Shown: positions 7,982-17,302 of the stretch, piece after piece
Layout of the letters: each line of letters starts with the position of its first letter
Position numbering within the stretch: position 1 is the stretch's first letter
Source: Bradyrhizobium ottawaense
Lineage (GTDB): Bacteria; Pseudomonadota; Alphaproteobacteria; Rhizobiales; Xanthobacteraceae
Assembly: GCF_900099825.1 (NCBI RefSeq)
Contig: NZ_LT629693.1
Location: 6,769,001-6,833,000 of the forward strand
DNA: 64,000 bases
Reading direction: 5' to 3'
Position numbers and translations under genes: made by a program
Notes under the pieces: generated by a model
What the model saw: only the letters and a program-made list of their open reading frames with translations
Databases searched by the model: none
What the model was told of the DNA's origin: nothing

Positions 7982-8662
7982 ATGTCTCTTACGGTTTCCA
8001 GCGAATCAAACCCCCGCCACCCGTTCGATCCCGCCGAAATGGGCGCCATCGCGCATCTTTACCGGGGCGAGGTCTATCGCTCGACGATCTGGCGAACGCG
8101 GCTCGACAACACGACCAACTGGTCGATCGTCACGATGGGCATCGCGCTGTCGACGACCTTTTCGAGCCCGGAGGCGTCACCCCTGCCTCTTGTGCTGGTA
8201 GGGCTGCTCCTTGCGGTGTTTCTCGGCATGGAGGCGCGGCGCTATCGCTATTTCAATGTCTGGCGCGCCCGGGCTCGCTGGCTGGAGATGAATTTCTATG
8301 TGCCAATATTCACCGGTGAAGCGCGCGACGATAGCTGGCAGGTGATTCTCGCGCGCGACTACACGGCGCCGCGCCACCACATTTCGTTTTTCCGCGCGGC
8401 TGGACGGCGTTTGCGTCGCAACTACGTCTGGATTTTCGCCATCCAGGCAATCGCCTATTACGGCAAGATAGCCATCCATCCGACGCCTGCGGCGACCTTG
8501 GCCGAATATTTCGATCGCGCCGCCGTCGGACCGATTCCGGGCTGGATCGTTCTGATGACAGGCTTTGCCTACTATTTCGGCTGGCTGGCGTTCGCGCTCG
8601 GCACGATGTGGCTCGACCAACAGCAGCACGGGGCCAAGGGCGACACGGTGGCGATGGGTTAG
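7982..8662 (+). CDS. DUF2270 family integral membrane protein
   Basis: The 226-residue protein opens with a soluble region containing EMGAIAHLYRGEVYRSTIWRTRLD-like sequence, the conserved start of DUF2270 proteins. It then has two pairs of hydrophobic segments (about 40-75 and 145-205) separated by a loop. The function of the family is unknown. An upstream in-frame ATG at 7946 exists, but the ATG chosen here has a GGAG at the right distance and matches the family start. The gene is isolated, with the acyl-CoA dehydrogenase fossil before it and a repeat element after it. Confidence 0.8.
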   Translation: MSLTVSSESNPRHPFDPAEMGAIAHLYRGEVYRSTIWRTRLDNTTNWSIVTMGIALSTTFSSPEASPLPLVLVGLLLAVFLGMEARRYRYFNVWRARARWLEMNFYVPIFTGEARDDSWQVILARDYTAPRHHISFFRAAGRRLRRNYVWIFAIQAIAYYGKIAIHPTPAATLAEYFDRAAVGPIPGWIVLMTGFAYYFGWLAFALGTMWLDQQQHGAKGDTVAMG

Positions 8663-8688
8663 CGACAGCGCGCAAGAGCCGGAACGCC

Positions 8689-8783
8689 AGAGCGTTTTCC
8701 AGCGAAGCATGCCCTCGGACTTGATCCGTGGGTGGAACCGGTTCGCGTCAAGAAAACGCGTCAAATCAAAAATCTAGAGCCCC
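8689..8783 (+). repeat. Dispersed repeat, GCGTTTTC...AAAACGCGTCAAA family (copy 1)
   Basis: The copy begins AGAGCGTTTTCCAGCGAAGC, contains CCGGTTCGCGTCAAGAAAACG and ends with CGTCAAATCAAAAATCTAGAGCCC. The arms GCGTTTTC and GAAAACGC can pair. Copies 2 and 3 are at 13040-13100 and 57471-57533. All three lie just outside genes. Confidence 0.8.
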
Positions 8784-8819
8784 GTTCCGATTCCATCAGA
8801 ACGGAAACGACGCTAGTGC

Positions 8820-9209
8820 TCACTCGAGCGTCTGGACAGGCGGTGTCTTCGTTGACGGCGCGGGGGGTGCCGCAGCCGGGGCGGGGGCCGCGGCTTCGCT
8901 CCGGGAACTGGCGACGCGCGGATTCTTTTCGCCGCCCGGGCTCACCGCTTCTGCTCGGGCACCGCGCACGCTCTCGCTGGAAGCCTGCCGTCGCTGTCGC
9001 GAGGCGCGGGACCGGTCCAGTCCCCACGACCGCGCGATGGAAGGCCCGGCCGAATAGCCGATGAACGCGCCGGCGACCGCGCCGATCGGACCCAGCACCA
9101 CGGCGCCGGAAACCGCGCCGAGCGCGGCGTCGCCGGCGCGGTTCTGCGCCGATGCCGCGGACGACGCGAGTAACAGGATTGTTGCCGCGCTGGCGAAGGT
9201 CTTGATCAT
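8820..9209 (-). CDS. Small exported glycine-zipper protein
   Basis: From the ATG at 9209 the 129-residue product has a clear signal peptide (MIKTFASAATILLLASSAASAQ), a glycine/alanine-rich hydrophobic segment at about residues 26-50 resembling a glycine zipper (GAVSGAVVLGPIGAVAGAFIG), and a low-complexity Ala/Pro/Ser tail. An in-frame open region extends upstream to 9311, but the chosen ATG is preceded by CAGGAAG and starts the signal peptide. Glycine-zipper proteins often insert into the cell envelope; the role here is unknown. Confidence 0.7.
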   Translation of the reverse strand: MIKTFASAATILLLASSAASAQNRAGDAALGAVSGAVVLGPIGAVAGAFIGYSAGPSIARSWGLDRSRASRQRRQASSESVRGARAEAVSPGGEKNPRVASSRSEAAAPAPAAAPPAPSTKTPPVQTLE

Positions 9210-9427
9210 CTTCCTGAGTCCTTTGAGTACAGTCATCAATGCTGGTCTGTCTTTGTGGCCACACCATGAAGCTTCGGGTTCCATTGCATGCGGTTCGGCA
9301 TGCCGGAACAATCGCCCGCGCAGGGGATTGTTGAAGTCATCTCGGCGCTCTGACCCGGTTCACCGGATGTCCTGCGCGAGGTTCCTTCCGACCCGAGCGA
9401 TTTCGCTCGAAACCAGACGAGGCTGAA

Positions 9428-9676
9428 ATGAAGAAAGCTGTTCTTGTTACCGCCGCTCTCCTGATCGGAGCATCCCCTGCATTCGCACAGAAGAGCAAAG
9501 GCGCTTCCGAATTTTCGCCCGGCGACCAAATGCGGGATTCCCGAACGCAGACCACAAAGGGGGCGTCTGAATACGCGCCTGGCGATCGCATGAAGGAGCC
9601 GGGAACGACGGGAATGTCGAAGGGCGCCTCTGAACTGTCACCCGGTGACAAAATGAACGATCGGCGCAAGAAATAG
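9428..9676 (+). CDS. Small exported protein with three KGASE-xxPGD repeats
   Basis: The 82-residue product has a signal peptide ending SPAFAQ (cleavage near residue 21) and a mature part that is almost entirely three copies of a decapeptide: KGASEFSPGD, KGASEYAPGD and KGASELSPGD, each followed by xM and a charged linker. The mature peptide is hydrophilic and probably disordered in the periplasm. No function is known to me. A strong terminator follows (9726-9757), so it is a single-gene unit. The DNA copies of the repeat differ at third positions, showing selection on the peptide. Confidence 0.75.
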   Translation: MKKAVLVTAALLIGASPAFAQKSKGASEFSPGDQMRDSRTQTTKGASEYAPGDRMKEPGTTGMSKGASELSPGDKMNDRRKK

Positions 9677-9725
9677 CGCCGAGGGTTCCTGCGACTGAAC
9701 CGGACAATTCGATTCCGAAACATGC

Positions 9726-9757
9726 GAGGCCGCCTCCCGGGGCGGCCTCATTGTTTT
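9726..9757 (+). terminator. Rho-independent terminator
   Basis: GAGGCCGCC and GGCGGCCTC form a perfect 9-bp stem around TCCCGG, followed by ATTGTTTTGG. It lies 50 bp after the KGASE-repeat gene. Confidence 0.8.
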
Positions 9758-9856
9758 GGCTTCGTCTGCGGCCCGGACCGGAAACGGGTTTCGGGTGGTC
9801 GACACATCGATTGGCGGGCAATTTGTCGGCGTACTCTGAATTGGAAGGGACCAAGG

Positions 9857-10480
9857 ATGCGCCTCTACTATCACCCACTATCGTCAAACGCGCGCCGCGT
9901 CGTGATGACGGCGATCCACTTGAACGTCAGCCTTGATCTGGTTGTGGTCGATCTTCTGAAAGGAGAACACAAAGGCGCTGAATATCAGCGACTAAATCCA
10001 AACGGAAAAGTCCCGCTGTTGGACGACGACGGGTTCATGCTGTGGGAGTCTCACGCCATCATGCAATATCTGGTGGATGGATCGCCGGGGCAGGATCTCT
10101 ACCCGGGGGATGCCAAGGCGCGCGCTGACGTCAATCGGTGGCTGTTCTGGTCAGCCTATCACTTTACGCCGGCAGTCGGTTTCATCAGCAGGGAACGCGT
10201 CTCGAAGAAAATGGTTGGCGGGTCCGGCGGGCCCGATATGGCCGAGATCAAGCGCGGTGAGGCGTTGCTCGCGGCAGCAGCGCAGGTGCTCGACGATCAC
10301 CTTGCTCGAAACAGGTGGATTGCGCAGGACAAGCTTACCTTGGCCGATCTGGCGATTGCCGCGCCGCTGATGCACACGGTCGCGGCAGAGTTGCCGGTCA
10401 CGGGTTACGCGAACGTGCAGGCGTGGTTTGCGCGCATGCAAATGCTCGACGCCTGGAAGAAGGCGGCGGTTACTCCCTAG
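9857..10480 (+). CDS. Glutathione S-transferase family protein
   Basis: The 207-residue protein has an N-terminal thioredoxin-fold domain (MRLYYHPLSSNARRV, with a serine at the GST active-site position, then NPNGKVPLL with the cis-proline, then ESHAIMQYL for gamma-glutamyl binding) and an all-helical C-terminal domain ending near residue 200 with the conserved N-capping region TLADLAIAAPL. This is the theta/phi-like bacterial GST pattern. The ATG at 9857 has AAGG before it and begins directly with the first strand. A longer upstream frame reads through the terminator and is rejected. Confidence 0.9.
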   Translation: MRLYYHPLSSNARRVVMTAIHLNVSLDLVVVDLLKGEHKGAEYQRLNPNGKVPLLDDDGFMLWESHAIMQYLVDGSPGQDLYPGDAKARADVNRWLFWSAYHFTPAVGFISRERVSKKMVGGSGGPDMAEIKRGEALLAAAAQVLDDHLARNRWIAQDKLTLADLAIAAPLMHTVAAELPVTGYANVQAWFARMQMLDAWKKAAVTP

Positions 10481-11091
10481 GCGCTCCTCCCGCGCCACGC
10501 GCTGCTTCGCTGCCTGTGCAAGCGCAATCTTCGCGCAGCCCCTGCGACAAAACAACCCGACGGGAAAATCACCAAAAGTCTGTCCAGCCCTTCGCGCAAA
10601 AATATTTCCGTTGCACCGTCGCGCAAATCAGAAGTCTAACTCCGCCCGTCTCGCGGCAACAAGAGGGGCGATCGCGATCGTCACGACGTGCGGTGGGATG
10701 CGGTGGATGCGAAGGCTGCGACTGACGAGCGTGGTCATTGCGTACGGTGAAATCGTTTGGGTCCGACGCCCCGGTGCTGGCGTCAAGTTCGAAGGCGGCT
10801 AACGCTGCTTAAGAGCGATGGTGGCAAGAAAGCCGGTCACCAGGACGAAATCGTATAAGCCGTAAAGCCATTGCGCAGGGGAGGCCGGTGTGTTTCCGCC
10901 AAACCTGTATGCTCGTGCGCGTGTTTGATGCACTGTTTTGCGCGCGAGACCGCGGGTGCAGCGTGCACCCGGTCTTCCCTGCGCCCTCTTCACTTCAAGA
11001 GGGCAAACGAAATGTGAAACTTCGGGCGCTATGCGCCGCGAGATCGAGAACACGTATTTGCTGTTTGGAAATTGAATCCGGACCTCGCCAC

Positions 11092-11174
11092 GTCATGCGA
11101 GGAGCGCAAGCGACGAAGCAATCCAACTGTCCCTGAGCTGAGGTATGGATTGCTTCGCTTCGCTCGCAATGACG
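11092..11174. repeat. GTCATTGCGAGG-family hairpin repeat (copy 1)
   Basis: The arms GTCATGCGAGGAGCGCAAGC...GAAGCAATCCA and TGGATTGCTTCG...CTCGCAATGAC are near-perfect inverted repeats around a short variable centre. Other copies are at 32985-33067 and 48117-48200, with a half copy at 54382-54433. Confidence 0.8.
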
Positions 11175-11184
11175 TTGGAAATTC

Positions 11185-11267
11185 GTAGGGTGGGTTAGCG
11201 AAGCATACCCCACCAATCCATACGCACGGACAGATGGTGGGTTACGCCTTCGGCTAACCCACCCTAC
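11185..11267. repeat. GTAGGGTGGG-family hairpin repeat (copy 1)
   Basis: GTAGGGTGGGTTAGCGAAGC and GCTAACCCACCCTAC form the two arms of a long hairpin directly downstream of rpe. Related elements are at 43876-43965 and 48036-48111. Confidence 0.75.
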
Positions 11268-11272
11268 AAAGC

Positions 11273-11974
11273 TCAAATCGCTTCGCCGCGCGCGAGTTCG
11301 GCCGCATTGCGGATCGCCGAAATATTGGCCTTGTAGGATTCCACCGTGCCGCCCTTGAACACCGCGGAGCCCGCGACAAAGGCGTTGGCGCCGGCGGCGG
11401 CGAGCTGGCCGGACACGTCAGGGCCGACACCGCCATCCACCTCGATGTCGATCGGGCGTCCTGCCGTCATCGCCCTGATGTCGCTGACCTTGCCGAGCGC
11501 GGATTTGATGAACGTCTGGCCGCCGAAGCCGGGATTGACCGACATCACCAGCACGAGATCGATCAGGTCGATGACATATTCGATCGCGCTCGCCGGCGTA
11601 CCCGGATTGAGCGAGACGCCTGCCTTCTTGCCGAGCGCGCGGATCGCCTGCAGCGAGCGATGCAGATGCGGGCCGGCCTCGGCATGGACGGTGATGTGAT
11701 CGCAGCCGGCCTTGGCGAAGGCTTCGAGATAGGGATCGCACGGCGAGATCATCAGATGCGCGTCGAAGATCTTCTTGGTATGCGGGCGCATCGCCTTGAT
11801 GACGTCGGGGCCGTAGGAAATATTGGGAACGAAATGTCCGTCCATCACGTCGAGATGGATCCAGTCGGCGCCGGCCGCGTCCACGGCGCGGACCTCTTCG
11901 CCGAGCTTGGCGAAGTCCGCCGCCAGGATCGACGGTGCGATGACGAGGGGACGTGACGCGAATGGCTGAGACAT
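11273..11974 (-). CDS. rpe: Ribulose-phosphate 3-epimerase
   Basis: Interconverts D-ribulose 5-phosphate and D-xylulose 5-phosphate in the pentose phosphate and Calvin cycles. The 233-residue TIM-barrel protein shows [13 protein letters not shown], the metal-binding [26 protein letters not shown] and the second-half DGGV motif, all in order. The frame is open far upstream (to 12706), but that extension has no similarity to the family; the ATG at 11974 is followed by the normal N-terminus. A GTAGGGTGGG repeat lies directly after the stop. Confidence 0.96.
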   Translation of the reverse strand: MSQPFASRPLVIAPSILAADFAKLGEEVRAVDAAGADWIHLDVMDGHFVPNISYGPDVIKAMRPHTKKIFDAHLMISPCDPYLEAFAKAGCDHITVHAEAGPHLHRSLQAIRALGKKAGVSLNPGTPASAIEYVIDLIDLVLVMSVNPGFGGQTFIKSALGKVSDIRAMTAGRPIDIEVDGGVGPDVSGQLAAAGANAFVAGSAVFKGGTVESYKANISAIRNAAELARGEAI

Positions 11975-12227
11975 GTGCGTTTCCCGAAGTTCTTGCAAAG
12001 GAGAGGAATAACTCCGCGTAACATGCAGCAGGGCCCAGGGCAATGCAGCGGCAAAGCTCTCCTGTGGGCGGAAAAATCTGCCGCATGCGGGCACCAATTG
12101 CCGACCCGGCGGGACCTTTGAGACAGAGAAAAGCCCGGTTCTATTGGGTTTTTCGCCGTGGCACGGGCCTTGCTGAGCTACTCCGCAGAAGCTGAGCCGC
12201 GCGATGCGGCATTGTCGGAGTTCGGCC

Positions 12228-13019
12228 ATGTTACCTGCCTTAACCGCTGCGTCCGCGGCGATCGATATCCTCAAGTCGCTGACGTCGTCGAAGTCGTCGT
12301 CCACGACGACCACAGGCTTCACACAGGCCGCTTCCAATCCGTTCGATCTGTCGGGCAGCAGCAGCACCCAGGCCTCGACCGCCACGAGCACGGGTTCCAG
12401 CAGCGGCTGTTCGCAGATATCGCCGCAGACCATGAGCGCGCTGCTCGACGCCCAGAGCCAGTCCTCGACGGGATCGACCACAGCGTCGTCGGCCACGAGC
12501 GCCTCCGATGCGATGAAGGACCTGTTCTCCAAGATCGACGCCGATGGCGACGGCAAGATCACCAAATCCGAATTCGAGAACGCGCTCGGCGCCGGCGGCA
12601 CCAACCTCAAGGCGGCCGACAGCGTATTCGCCAAGCTCGACAAGAACGGCGACGGCTCGGTCAGCCTCGACGAAATGTCTTCGGCGCTGAAGGGCGCCGG
12701 CGGCAAGGGTGGTCATCACCATCACGGTGCGGGCGGTTCCGGAAGCGCCAGCGGTTCAGGAAGCGCGGACGGATCCAACACCGATCCGCTGCTGGCGGCG
12801 CTGCAGGGCGCTTCCTCTACCTCCACCACCAACAGCGATGGCTCGACCACAACGTCGTTGACCTACGCCGATGGATCCAAGGTCACGATGACCTCGCCGG
12901 CCAGCAATAGCTCATCGAGCTCCGCGAGTTCGTCCTACAATTTCATCGAGCAGATGATCCAGCGCGAGGCCAACTCGATTGCGTCCTCGGCGAAGTCATC
13001 GCTGTCGGTCAGCGTCTGA
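12228..13019 (+). CDS. EF-hand calcium-binding protein with Ser/Thr-rich flanks
   Basis: The 263-residue protein contains two canonical EF-hand loops, [13 protein letters not shown] (about residues 104-116) and [13 protein letters not shown] (about 138-150), with every calcium-coordinating position kept. Before and after the pair are long Ser/Thr/Gly/Ala-rich, probably disordered stretches, including a run of four histidines (about residue 163). No clear signal peptide is present. Similar low-complexity EF-hand proteins occur in Bradyrhizobium; the role is unknown but calcium sensing or buffering is expected. The start chosen has GGAG eight bases upstream; an earlier ATG at 12204 is less well placed. 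Confidence 0.8.
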   Translation: MLPALTAASAAIDILKSLTSSKSSSTTTTGFTQAASNPFDLSGSSSTQASTATSTGSSSGCSQISPQTMSALLDAQSQSSTGSTTASSATSASDAMKDLFSKIDADGDGKITKSEFENALGAGGTNLKAADSVFAKLDKNGDGSVSLDEMSSALKGAGGKGGHHHHGAGGSGSASGSGSADGSNTDPLLAALQGASSTSTTNSDGSTTTSLTYADGSKVTMTSPASNSSSSSASSSYNFIEQMIQREANSIASSAKSSLSVSV

Positions 13020-13039
13020 ACCTGAGATCCGGCGGGCAT

Positions 13040-13100
13040 AGCGTTTTCGAGCGAAGTGAACACCGGTTCGCGTAAAGAAAACGCGTCAAACCAAAGAGCC
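13040..13100 (+). repeat. GCGTTTTC...AAAACGCGTCAAA family (copy 2)
   Basis: It contains AGCGTTTTCGAGCGAAGTG, CCGGTTCGCGTAAAGAAAACG and CGTCAAACCAAAGAGCCC, closely matching copies 1 and 3. It separates the convergent EF-hand and peptidase genes. Confidence 0.8.
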
Positions 13101-14096
13101 CTAGCCGAAGCGATTCCCCCACGCCGGTAGCGCGCCCAGAAAGGGCAGCGCAGTCGCCGCATGGACGCCGCGCGCAATGGCGCGGGCGACCGTATTGGCG
13201 GCCACCATGCCGAGTTCGGTCAGACCGAACAGCGGATCGATCGGCTTCTGGCCGGTCGCCGCCGCAAACACCACGTCGCCATCGAGCGGTGCGTGGACGG
13301 GATAGATCGCGCGCGCCATTCCGGTTTGCGCGATCATCGCCAGCCGTCTCGCCTGCGGCTTGGTCAGCACGGCATCGGTCACCACCACGACGAGCGTGGT
13401 GTTTTCCGCGGCGTTCGCTTCCGGACCGCCCTTGAGCCGCGCCTTCAGCATGTCGGGATTGAACGACGGCGGAAGTCCGCGTCCGCCGAACTCGTGGCCC
13501 ACTTCGAACGGGGCCGCCCAGAACCACGGGCCGTCGCCGACCGTGACGCTGCCGACGGCGTTGACCACGGCAAGTGCGGCGACCCCGACGCCGGCTTCGG
13601 TTCGCGCCGAAGCCGAACCAAGTCCGCCCTTGAAATTGGCCGTGGTGGCGCCGAGACCGGCACCGACGCTTCCCAGCGCGAAATCGGAGCTCGCGGCGCG
13701 GGCCGCGGCGTAACCGAGGTCGCGGTAGGGCGGAAAGCGCCCCCATGCCTTGTTGCCGCCGTTCAGGAGGTCGAAGCAGATCGCGCCCGGCACGATCGGA
13801 ACGACGGCGTCGCGGATCCGCAGGCCGCGGCCCTGTTCGGCCAGCCAGGCCTGCACGCCGCCGGCGGCATCCAGGCCGAGCGCCGAGCCGCCAGAGAGCG
13901 TGATCGCGTCGATCGCATCGACGGTGCCTTCGAGGTGAAGCACCGATTCCTCGCGGGTGCCGGGGCCGCCGCCGCGGACATCGATCGACGCCACCGCAGG
14001 AGCATCGAAAATGATCGCGGTGACGCCGGAGGCGATCGCCGCATCGTCGGCATGACCGACGCGAACGCCGGCGATATCGGTGAGGAGATTTTTCAA
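13101..14096 (-). CDS. P1 family (DmpA/S58-type) peptidase
   Basis: The product begins LKNLLTDIAGVRVGHADD, the typical start of this family, and continues with the glycine-rich GGGPGTRE, SGGSALGLDAAGG and the NFKGGLGSAS region. S58 enzymes are self-processing N-terminal nucleophile aminopeptidases or amidases. I place the start at a TTG (14096) that has GGACAGGG upstream and matches the family N-terminus, giving 331 residues. An in-frame ATG at 14174 would add 26 residues and overlap the end of the upstream kinase gene by 11 bp. Either way it follows the kinase closely and may be co-transcribed. Confidence 0.85.
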   Translation of the reverse strand: MKNLLTDIAGVRVGHADDAAIASGVTAIIFDAPAVASIDVRGGGPGTREESVLHLEGTVDAIDAITLSGGSALGLDAAGGVQAWLAEQGRGLRIRDAVVPIVPGAICFDLLNGGNKAWGRFPPYRDLGYAAARAASSDFALGSVGAGLGATTANFKGGLGSASARTEAGVGVAALAVVNAVGSVTVGDGPWFWAAPFEVGHEFGGRGLPPSFNPDMLKARLKGGPEANAAENTTLVVVVTDAVLTKPQARRLAMIAQTGMARAIYPVHAPLDGDVVFAAATGQKPIDPLFGLTELGMVAANTVARAIARGVHAATALPFLGALPAWGNRFG

Positions 14097-14163
14097 GAAA
14101 CCCTGTCCACTGGCCCGTCCAGGCGGGCCTTCTGCACCCGATATATCAGCCGCGCGGAATGCT

Positions 14164-16941
14164 TCAACTGGCAAGCGCCAGCCGGAGCATCCTGGCCAGC
14201 TCGGACTTGCGATAGGGCTTGGCGAGCAGCAGCACGCCGGAATCGAGACGGCCGTGATGGACGATGGCGTTCTCGGTATACCCTGATGTGTACAGGATCT
14301 TGAGCGAAGGCTTCCGCCTCAACGCCTCCTCGGCCAGTTGGCGGCCGTTCATGCTGCCCGGCATGATCACATCGGTGAACAGCAGATCGATCGGTGCGGT
14401 GTCGATGATCTTGAGGGCGTCGGCGGCATTGGCGGCCTCGAGCGTGGTGTAGCCCAGGCTCTCGATCTGGGTCACCACATAGCGTCGCACCATCGAATCG
14501 TCCTCGACGACGAGGACCGCTTCATGACCGCCCTCGACACTGGCCGAGATCAGTTCCTCCGCGGCGGTCTGGTTCAATCCGGTCGCGCGCGGCAGGTACA
14601 TCTTGACGGACGTGCCGTGGCCTTCCTCGCTGTAAATCTTGATGTGCCCGCCCGACTGCTTGACGAAGCCGAACACCATGCTGAGGCCGAGCCCGGTGCC
14701 CTTGCCGACTTCCTTGGTGGTGAAGAACGGATCGAATACCCGCTCGAGCAGGGCTGCCGGGATGCCGGTGCCGGTGTCGCTCACGGCGACCATGACGTAG
14801 TTGCCCGGCGTTACCTCGCTGTGCATGTCGGCATAGTTTTCGTCGAGATAGACGTTGTTGGTTTCGAGCGCGAGCTTGCCGCCATGGGGCATCGCATCGC
14901 GGGCGTTGAGGGCCAGATTCAGCACCGCCGTGGTGAGCTGGCTCGGATCGACCAAAGCGGTCCAGGCGTCGTCGGCCAAGATCGGCTTGATTTCGATATG
15001 CTCGCCAAGCGTCGGATGCAACAGCTTGGCGGCCTCCAGCACCAGCGAATTGACGTCGATCTCACGGGGCTGCAGCGGCTGCTTGCGGGCAAAGGCCAGC
15101 AGATGCTTGGTCAGGCTGGCGCCGCGTTCGGCGGCTTCGTCGATCAGCTTGGCGATCGATACGAGCTCGGGCTGGCCGGCGACGGCCTCCTCGAGAATTC
15201 CGATGGTCCCGGTGATCACGGTCAGGATGTTGTTGAAGTCATGGGCGACTCCGCCCGTCAGTTGGCCGATCGCGTCCATCTTCTGCACATGCCGCATCTG
15301 GGCCTCGGCGTTCTGCTTTTCCGTCAGGTCGCGGCCGATGAAGAAGTGGCGCCTGACCGGTTCCGACCATGTCCCGCTCCAGTTCAGCGAGACCGCCTTG
15401 CCGTCCTTGCCGACGTAGCGGGTCTCGAAACTGCGCTTGCTCTGCCCCCGCCGCGCCGTTCGCATCTCGTTGCGGGTGTTTTCGAGATCGTCGGGGTGGA
15501 TGAACTCGACCGCGCTGTGCCCGATCATGTCGGCCGGCGCATAGCCGAGAATGGTGGTGACGCTCGGGCTGACCTGGATGAAATTTCCGGCGGTGTCGGT
15601 CACCAGGATGAGATCGTGCGAGGTCTCGAAGATGCGCTGCCGCTCTTCGACTTCCCGGTTGAGCGCTTTCAGGGTCCGATTGCTTTCGGTGATGTCGCGC
15701 GCCGTCTTGGAAGCGCCGATGATGTCGCCGGAAGCCGACCGGATCGGGGAGACGCTCAAGGAAACCTCGACACTGCTGCCGTCCTTGTGCATGCGCGAGG
15801 TTTCGTAATGCTGGATCCGCTCGCTGTTGCCGACACGCGCGAGGATGTCGCCGACCTCGGCGCGCCGGTCCGGCGGGACGATGATGTCGATGTGCTTGCC
15901 GACGGCCTCGGCAGACGTATGGCCGAACAGGCGCTCGGCGGCCCCGTTCCAGCCGGTGATGGTGCCGTCGAGCGCCTTGGTGATGATGGCATCGTTGGAT
16001 GATTCCACGACCGCGCTGAAAATGCGTTCGCGCTCGGTGCGAAGATTTCGTTCGGAGGCCGCCTGATGGCGGAGCTTTCCGAGCAGGCGCGCCAGTTGCG
16101 CCTGCAGGCTGACATTGTCGATCAACAGCACGGCCAGCACGAAACTGGCGGCGCACAGCCCATAGATGCGGCCGAGATAGAAGCCGAGATCGAAACGCGC
16201 CACATTGAGGATGGCCGACATGGCGATGTCGAACAACCAGGCGCAGAGCACGACCATCAGCCAGATGTCGAGGACGGAATGCGGCTTGCGAAACCAGAGC
16301 ATGGCCAGGGCCGCGAGGCTGAGACACCATACGGTCGACACCACGCCGAGCATGACGGGCGTGTAATGCCCGTCTTTCAGCAGGATGGGCAGAATGTCAT
16401 GGCCGCCGGTGGCAACCGCGGTGAATGCGGCCATCGCCACGGCCACCGCGGCAATGCTTACCCCGATCGCCCGCCCAGGCGAGGCCTGCATCCTCATGCC
16501 GTTATCGCGTGCCTTCAGCGCCGCATAGCCGAGCACCAGCAGCGGAAATCCGCCGTGCCAGACCATGTAGAGCCAGACGGTGGTTTGAGGGCCCGCGCCG
16601 AGCAACCCGCCGGGCGCGAACAGGCCGGGAAAGGTGAGGGCGTGGACCACGGCGGCGATGGCCGTGAACAGATAACCGCTTGCAAGCAGCAGCAGCGCCC
16701 GCGAGCGCGAAACCCCGAACTGCGAAAACAGCAGGACCGCGGTGATCAGGTCGTTGATGGCCAGCGCGGATTGATAGCTGGCGACGAACGCCGGCACCGG
16801 GGCCAGCGGCACGCCGGCAAAAGGCACGGCGCATGCGAACAGCAGCGCGGAGACGACGACGATCGAAGCAGCCGCCCTACGATCCCTGCCGGTCGCGGGC
16901 ATGGTCGAGAGAAAGATGTTGCGCTCGCTACCTGTCTGCAT
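14164..16941 (-). CDS. Membrane hybrid sensor histidine kinase (MASE4-like, PAS-PAS, REC)
   Basis: The 925-residue protein has an N-terminal membrane sensor of about eight helices (residues 20-275) resembling MASE4, and two PAS domains (about 310-420 and 430-545). The dimerisation domain has the phospho-acceptor in GGVAHDFNNIL (about residue 568). The ATPase domain shows DTGTGIP, FDPFFTTK and GTGLGLS, and a C-terminal receiver (about 807-925) has VVEDDSMVR, FTDVIMPG and the lysine in LAKPY. HDFNN-type kinases with a fused receiver are common in alphaproteobacteria. The chosen ATG has GGAGACGAG before it; an ATG at 17001 lacks one. The signal and output are unknown. Confidence 0.9.
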   Translation of the reverse strand: MQTGSERNIFLSTMPATGRDRRAAASIVVVSALLFACAVPFAGVPLAPVPAFVASYQSALAINDLITAVLLFSQFGVSRSRALLLLASGYLFTAIAAVVHALTFPGLFAPGGLLGAGPQTTVWLYMVWHGGFPLLVLGYAALKARDNGMRMQASPGRAIGVSIAAVAVAMAAFTAVATGGHDILPILLKDGHYTPVMLGVVSTVWCLSLAALAMLWFRKPHSVLDIWLMVVLCAWLFDIAMSAILNVARFDLGFYLGRIYGLCAASFVLAVLLIDNVSLQAQLARLLGKLRHQAASERNLRTERERIFSAVVESSNDAIITKALDGTITGWNGAAERLFGHTSAEAVGKHIDIIVPPDRRAEVGDILARVGNSERIQHYETSRMHKDGSSVEVSLSVSPIRSASGDIIGASKTARDITESNRTLKALNREVEERQRIFETSHDLILVTDTAGNFIQVSPSVTTILGYAPADMIGHSAVEFIHPDDLENTRNEMRTARRGQSKRSFETRYVGKDGKAVSLNWSGTWSEPVRRHFFIGRDLTEKQNAEAQMRHVQKMDAIGQLTGGVAHDFNNILTVITGTIGILEEAVAGQPELVSIAKLIDEAAERGASLTKHLLAFARKQPLQPREIDVNSLVLEAAKLLHPTLGEHIEIKPILADDAWTALVDPSQLTTAVLNLALNARDAMPHGGKLALETNNVYLDENYADMHSEVTPGNYVMVAVSDTGTGIPAALLERVFDPFFTTKEVGKGTGLGLSMVFGFVKQSGGHIKIYSEEGHGTSVKMYLPRATGLNQTAAEELISASVEGGHEAVLVVEDDSMVRRYVVTQIESLGYTTLEAANAADALKIIDTAPIDLLFTDVIMPGSMNGRQLAEEALRRKPSLKILYTSGYTENAIVHHGRLDSGVLLLAKPYRKSELARMLRLALAS

Positions 16942-17302
16942 TCTCGTCTCCGGCAAACTGGCATCGTACGCGCCAAAAGATTCGCATCGGTCACGCACCA
17001 TAACGTATTCGCAGCGACCGGGAGTCCAGCCGATAAGTGGATATCAACCGGGAGGAATTCGTTGCAGTCTGTCTGTGATCGGGCGGCCCTGCAGGCCGGG
17101 CGAGCGCCGGTACCTCAGAGATCCGACGCGGGTTACGCGGAATCAACTCAAGGTTACATGTTACCTAATTGGTGCGGGGACGGAAAGGCGGCCGGGTGAG
17201 TAACCGGCTCTTTACCACCGGACGGAATAATGGTTGCGTCATTCCATAGAAAACCGGGAACTTCGCGTCAGGCTGTCGCACGATCGAGCCCGAGAGAATC
17301 TC
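16942..17302. other. Intergenic region between divergent signalling genes
   Basis: This 361-bp gap should hold the divergent promoters of the hybrid kinase and the single-domain response regulator. An imperfect palindrome, AGGTTACATGTTACCT (17151-17166, one mismatched pair), is the only symmetrical site noticed. No gene is seen. Confidence 0.4.

Larger units (their letters stand above)
10481..11272. other. Gene-free, repeat-rich stretch
   Basis: No credible gene is seen in these 790 bp. The left part (about 10590-11070) resembles, from memory, a dispersed non-coding sequence found many times in Bradyrhizobium genomes; it includes CGTGCGGTGGGATGCGG and GACCGCGGGTGCAGCGTGC. The right part holds two hairpin repeats annotated separately. 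Several short frames cross it but lack ribosome-binding sites and family matches. Confidence 0.5.

Noticed and set aside
11975..12706. Upstream extension of the rpe frame on the minus strand
   Set aside because: It is antisense to the EF-hand gene and unrelated to the epimerase family; rpe has a good start at 11974.
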